In this document: positions 61,747 to 64,000 of the stretch, piece by piece
Position numbering within the stretch: position 1 is the first letter of the stretch
Layout: each line of letters starts with the position of its first letter
Source: Eubacteriales bacterium
Lineage (GTDB): Bacteria; Bacillota; Clostridia; Acetivibrionales; JANLFN01
Assembly (NCBI GenBank): GCA_024655885.1
Contig: JANLFN010000001.1
Location: forward strand, 62,001 to 126,000
DNA: 64,000 bases
Direction: 5' to 3'
Program-made: the position numbers and the translations under genes
Notes under the pieces: generated by a model
What the model was told of the DNA's origin: nothing
Database searches by the model: none
What the model saw: the letters and a program-made list of their open reading frames with translations, nothing else

Positions 61747-63016
61747 AAACGGACATGTTGTAGACGCAAAGTCGGGCAGAAACGGCCTATATGATATCCT
61801 TATCGAGGAAGGCAGGATTGTGGAGATAGGAAATAACCTGGAAATAACCAATGGGGATTGGATTGACGCCTCGGGCAAATATGTTTTGCCCGGATTTGTG
61901 GATGCACACTGCCACTTGAGGGACCCCGGCTTTGAATACAAGGAGGATATGGAGAGCGGGACAAAAAGTGCGGCAAAAGGGGGGTTTACTTCCATTGCCT
62001 GTATGCCTAACACGGATCCGGTGATAGACAACCAGTCGGTTGTCAAATACATTATCAATAAAGCCAAGCAGGAAGGCGTGGTGAATGTATACCCCATCGG
62101 TGCAATCACCAAGGGACAAAAAGGAGAAGAGCTCTCTGAAATCGGAGAACTCAAGTTTGCAGGTGCCGTAGCCATATCGGACGACGGGAAACCGGTAAAA
62201 AGTTCGTCTTTGATGAAAAAAGCGCTGCAGTATGCTTCCATGTTCGACACTACAGTGATATCCCACTGCGAAGATACCGACCTGGCAGAGGATGGGGTCA
62301 TGAATGAGGGCTACTACTCAACGGTTCTGGGACTGAAAGGAATTCCCTCCGCCGCTGAGTCCATTATGGTGGCCAGGGACCTGATTCTGGCCGAATATAC
62401 CAAAGCGCCCATTCATATTGCTCATGTGAGCACCGAGCTTTCGGTGGATCTGATCCGCATGGCCAAGAAAAGAGGGGTAAGGGTTACGGCGGAGACATGT
62501 CCTCATTATTTTTCTTTGACCGATGAGGCATGCTCCAACTTCAATACAAATGCAAAGGTAAACCCTCCGCTGAGGGGAAAAAAAGATGTGGATGCAGTGA
62601 TTGAAGGCTTGAGGGACGGGACCATCGACATTATCGCGACGGACCATGCTCCCCATCATCCGGATGACAAGAATGTGGAATTCAACCTGGCAGCCAGTGG
62701 GATGGTGGGCTTTGAAACCGCCCTGCCGCTGGCGGTCACCTATCTTGTCCATCCCGGCTATTTAACCATTGAAAAACTGGTGGAAAAAATGTGTTTGAAC
62801 CCTTCAAAAATCCTGGGGTTGAACAAGGGAACCATTGAGGTGGGAAAAGCGGCGGACTTAACAATCATTGATTTAAACGAAGAGAATACGGTTCATGTGG
62901 AAAACTTCAAATCAAAGGGCAAAAACTCTCCTTTTAACGGGTTTTTATTAAAGGGAGCGGTTTATTATACCCTTGTGGACGGAAAGGTTGTTGTAAGGGA
63001 AAAAATACTGCTTTAA
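61730..63016 (+). CDS. pyrC: Dihydroorotase (type I)
   Basis: A 428-residue amidohydrolase that closes carbamoylaspartate to dihydroorotate. Metal ligands are visible in [18 protein letters not shown] (about 57-74: His-x-His) with the later His in SHCEDTD and IAHVSTE and the Asp in IATDHAPHH (about 302). ATG 61730 follows AGGAGG and overlaps pyrB. Normal length for the type I group. Confidence 0.96.
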   Translation: MKILIKNGHVVDAKSGRNGLYDILIEEGRIVEIGNNLEITNGDWIDASGKYVLPGFVDAHCHLRDPGFEYKEDMESGTKSAAKGGFTSIACMPNTDPVIDNQSVVKYIINKAKQEGVVNVYPIGAITKGQKGEELSEIGELKFAGAVAISDDGKPVKSSSLMKKALQYASMFDTTVISHCEDTDLAEDGVMNEGYYSTVLGLKGIPSAAESIMVARDLILAEYTKAPIHIAHVSTELSVDLIRMAKKRGVRVTAETCPHYFSLTDEACSNFNTNAKVNPPLRGKKDVDAVIEGLRDGTIDIIATDHAPHHPDDKNVEFNLAASGMVGFETALPLAVTYLVHPGYLTIEKLVEKMCLNPSKILGLNKGTIEVGKAADLTIIDLNEENTVHVENFKSKGKNSPFNGFLLKGAVYYTLVDGKVVVREKILL

Positions 63017-63034
63017 TATTTAAGAGGTGACCAG

Positions 63035-63976
63035 ATGTTTATCGATGTTTTAATTGACCGGACAAAAGAAATGAAAAATCCATCCGTAGTAGGGCTGGAT
63101 ACCAGAATCGATTATGTGCCTTCTTTCATAAGGGAGAATGCCTTCAAGGAGTATGGGAGAAACATCAAAGGCGCTTGTGAGGCGATATTGAGCTTTAATA
63201 AAAAAATTATTGACGCGGTGTGTGACATAGTCCCGGCAGTAAAACCCCAGATGGCTTACTATGAAATGTATGGATTGGAGGGCCTCAGGGTGTTTTATGA
63301 AACCGTGGGCTACGCAAAAAAAAGGGGAATGCTGGTGATTGTGGACGGAAAGAGAAATGACATAGGAAGTACCGCCGAAGCATATTCTTCCGCCTATCTG
63401 GGCCAGACATTCGTCGATGGCGGCCACCAGGAATCGATGCTGTGTGCCGATGCCCTTACGGTAAACCCCTATCTGGGCTATGACGGAATAAAGCCCTTTG
63501 TGGAGGACTGCAAAAAGTACGGCAAAGGGATATTTGTCCTGGTTAAAACGTCCAATCCGTCTTCGGGACAGGTTCAGGATTTGCTGACCGACCGGGGCAG
63601 GAGCCTTTACGAAATCATGGCCGAATACGTGGAAGACTGGGGCAAAAGCCTTGTGGGAAAAAACGGATACAGCAGCGTAGGAGCCGTCGTAGGAGCAACT
63701 TACCCAAATCAGGCGAAAATACTGAGAAAAATTATGAAAACGGCGTATATCCTGGTTCCCGGGTACGGTGCTCAGGGCGGGACGGCCAGAGATGCGGCCC
63801 ATTCCTTTAATGCGGACGGACTGGGGGCCATCGTCAACGCTTCCAGGAGCATCCTGTGTGCATACCGGTCGGAGCCTTGGAAGGGCAAATACGGCGAAGA
63901 CCGGTTTGACGAGGCCAGCAGGGCTGAAGCCGAAAGGATGAGGGACGATATCCTTTCGGCGTTATCCATGAAATAA
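63035..63976 (+). CDS. pyrF: Orotidine 5'-phosphate decarboxylase (type 2, long form)
   Basis: A 313-residue enzyme of the long PyrF group found in Clostridia and Mycobacteria. The active-site motif is VIVDGKRNDIGSTAEAYSSA (about 105-124, with the Lys and Asp pair). It forms UMP. ATG follows AGAGGTG. Eighteen bases after pyrC. The remaining bases to the window end (63977-64000) contain GGGGAG, probably the ribosome site of the next pyr gene outside the window. Confidence 0.95.
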   Translation: MFIDVLIDRTKEMKNPSVVGLDTRIDYVPSFIRENAFKEYGRNIKGACEAILSFNKKIIDAVCDIVPAVKPQMAYYEMYGLEGLRVFYETVGYAKKRGMLVIVDGKRNDIGSTAEAYSSAYLGQTFVDGGHQESMLCADALTVNPYLGYDGIKPFVEDCKKYGKGIFVLVKTSNPSSGQVQDLLTDRGRSLYEIMAEYVEDWGKSLVGKNGYSSVGAVVGATYPNQAKILRKIMKTAYILVPGYGAQGGTARDAAHSFNADGLGAIVNASRSILCAYRSEPWKGKYGEDRFDEASRAEAERMRDDILSALSMK

Positions 63977-64000
63977 AACTATTTTGACCGGGGAGTGATT

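Overview
The window is 64 kb of chromosome from a spore-forming, anaerobic-type Firmicute (class Clostridia). This rests on the gene content (cotJABC, spoVS, dpaA/dpaB, sepF-yggT-ylmH-divIVA, RNase Y-ymdB, tepA-ylzJ-spoIIIE/ftsK, a T-box leader, a PyrR attenuator), strong GGAGG ribosome binding sites, frequent GTG/TTG starts and A+T-rich intergenic DNA. A cluster-III-like clostridium would fit, but genus and species cannot be fixed from what is seen. No rRNA, tRNA, CRISPR array or phage structural gene was found.

Layout. 1-5.7 kb: end of yggS, the division genes sepF, yggT, ylmH and divIVA, then a T-box-controlled ileS. 5.7-10.1 kb: aroB, an opposing mtnP-mtnA methylthioadenosine salvage pair, two small unknown proteins and a YteA-type zinc-finger protein. 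10.1-13.5 kb: a two-gene radical-SAM DNA-metabolism pair, a receiver-like protein without a phosphoacceptor, and a CBS-ACT protein. 13.6-18.7 kb: a complete branched-chain amino acid ABC operon (livKHMGF). 18.8-25.9 kb: cotJABC, an omega-amidase-like hydrolase, a chemoreceptor-like protein with its sensor domain at the C-terminus, rpsO and pnp. 26-43.3 kb: an M16 protease, then the dipicolinate synthase locus dpaA-dpaB. 43.5-54 kb: DUF362 ferredoxin, tepA, ylzJ, ftsK/spoIIIE, a TPR protein, a YgiQ-type radical SAM protein and RNase Y. 54-64 kb: ymdB, spoVS, pgeF, a peptide-binding lipoprotein, lspA, rluD and the pyrR-pyrB-pyrC-pyrF operon.

Main discovery. dpaA (spoVFA, dipicolinate synthase subunit A) is split into two halves by a 14,269-bp insertion. 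The 5' part (27534 to about 27928) and the 3' part (about 42187 to 42675) each end in the same 11-bp sequence, AACGCAATCCC. Recombination between the two copies would restore one uninterrupted 290-codon dpaA in the correct frame, directly followed by dpaB. A SpoIVCA-like large serine recombinase and a 55-codon small gene just upstream of it lie at the right end, and the recombinase frame runs across the right junction. The joined circle junction would form a near-palindromic site around a CCCT centre, as expected of a serine-integrase attP. A good sigma-K-type promoter precedes dpaA. I infer a skin-like developmental element that must excise from the mother-cell chromosome for the spore to receive dipicolinate. 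Its cargo is a peptide ABC transporter (higher G+C than its surroundings), a PG-binding/LysM/M14 peptidase, an Orn/Lys/Arg decarboxylase-family protein, a half-size EamA transporter, a VanW protein, an MFS transporter and a frameshifted membrane gene.

The remaining genes are mostly housekeeping, but several RNA-level controls can be read directly: the ileS T-box, the PyrR attenuator, a long pnp leader hairpin, hairpins between binding-protein and permease genes in two ABC operons, and a sigma-H-type promoter before spoVS.
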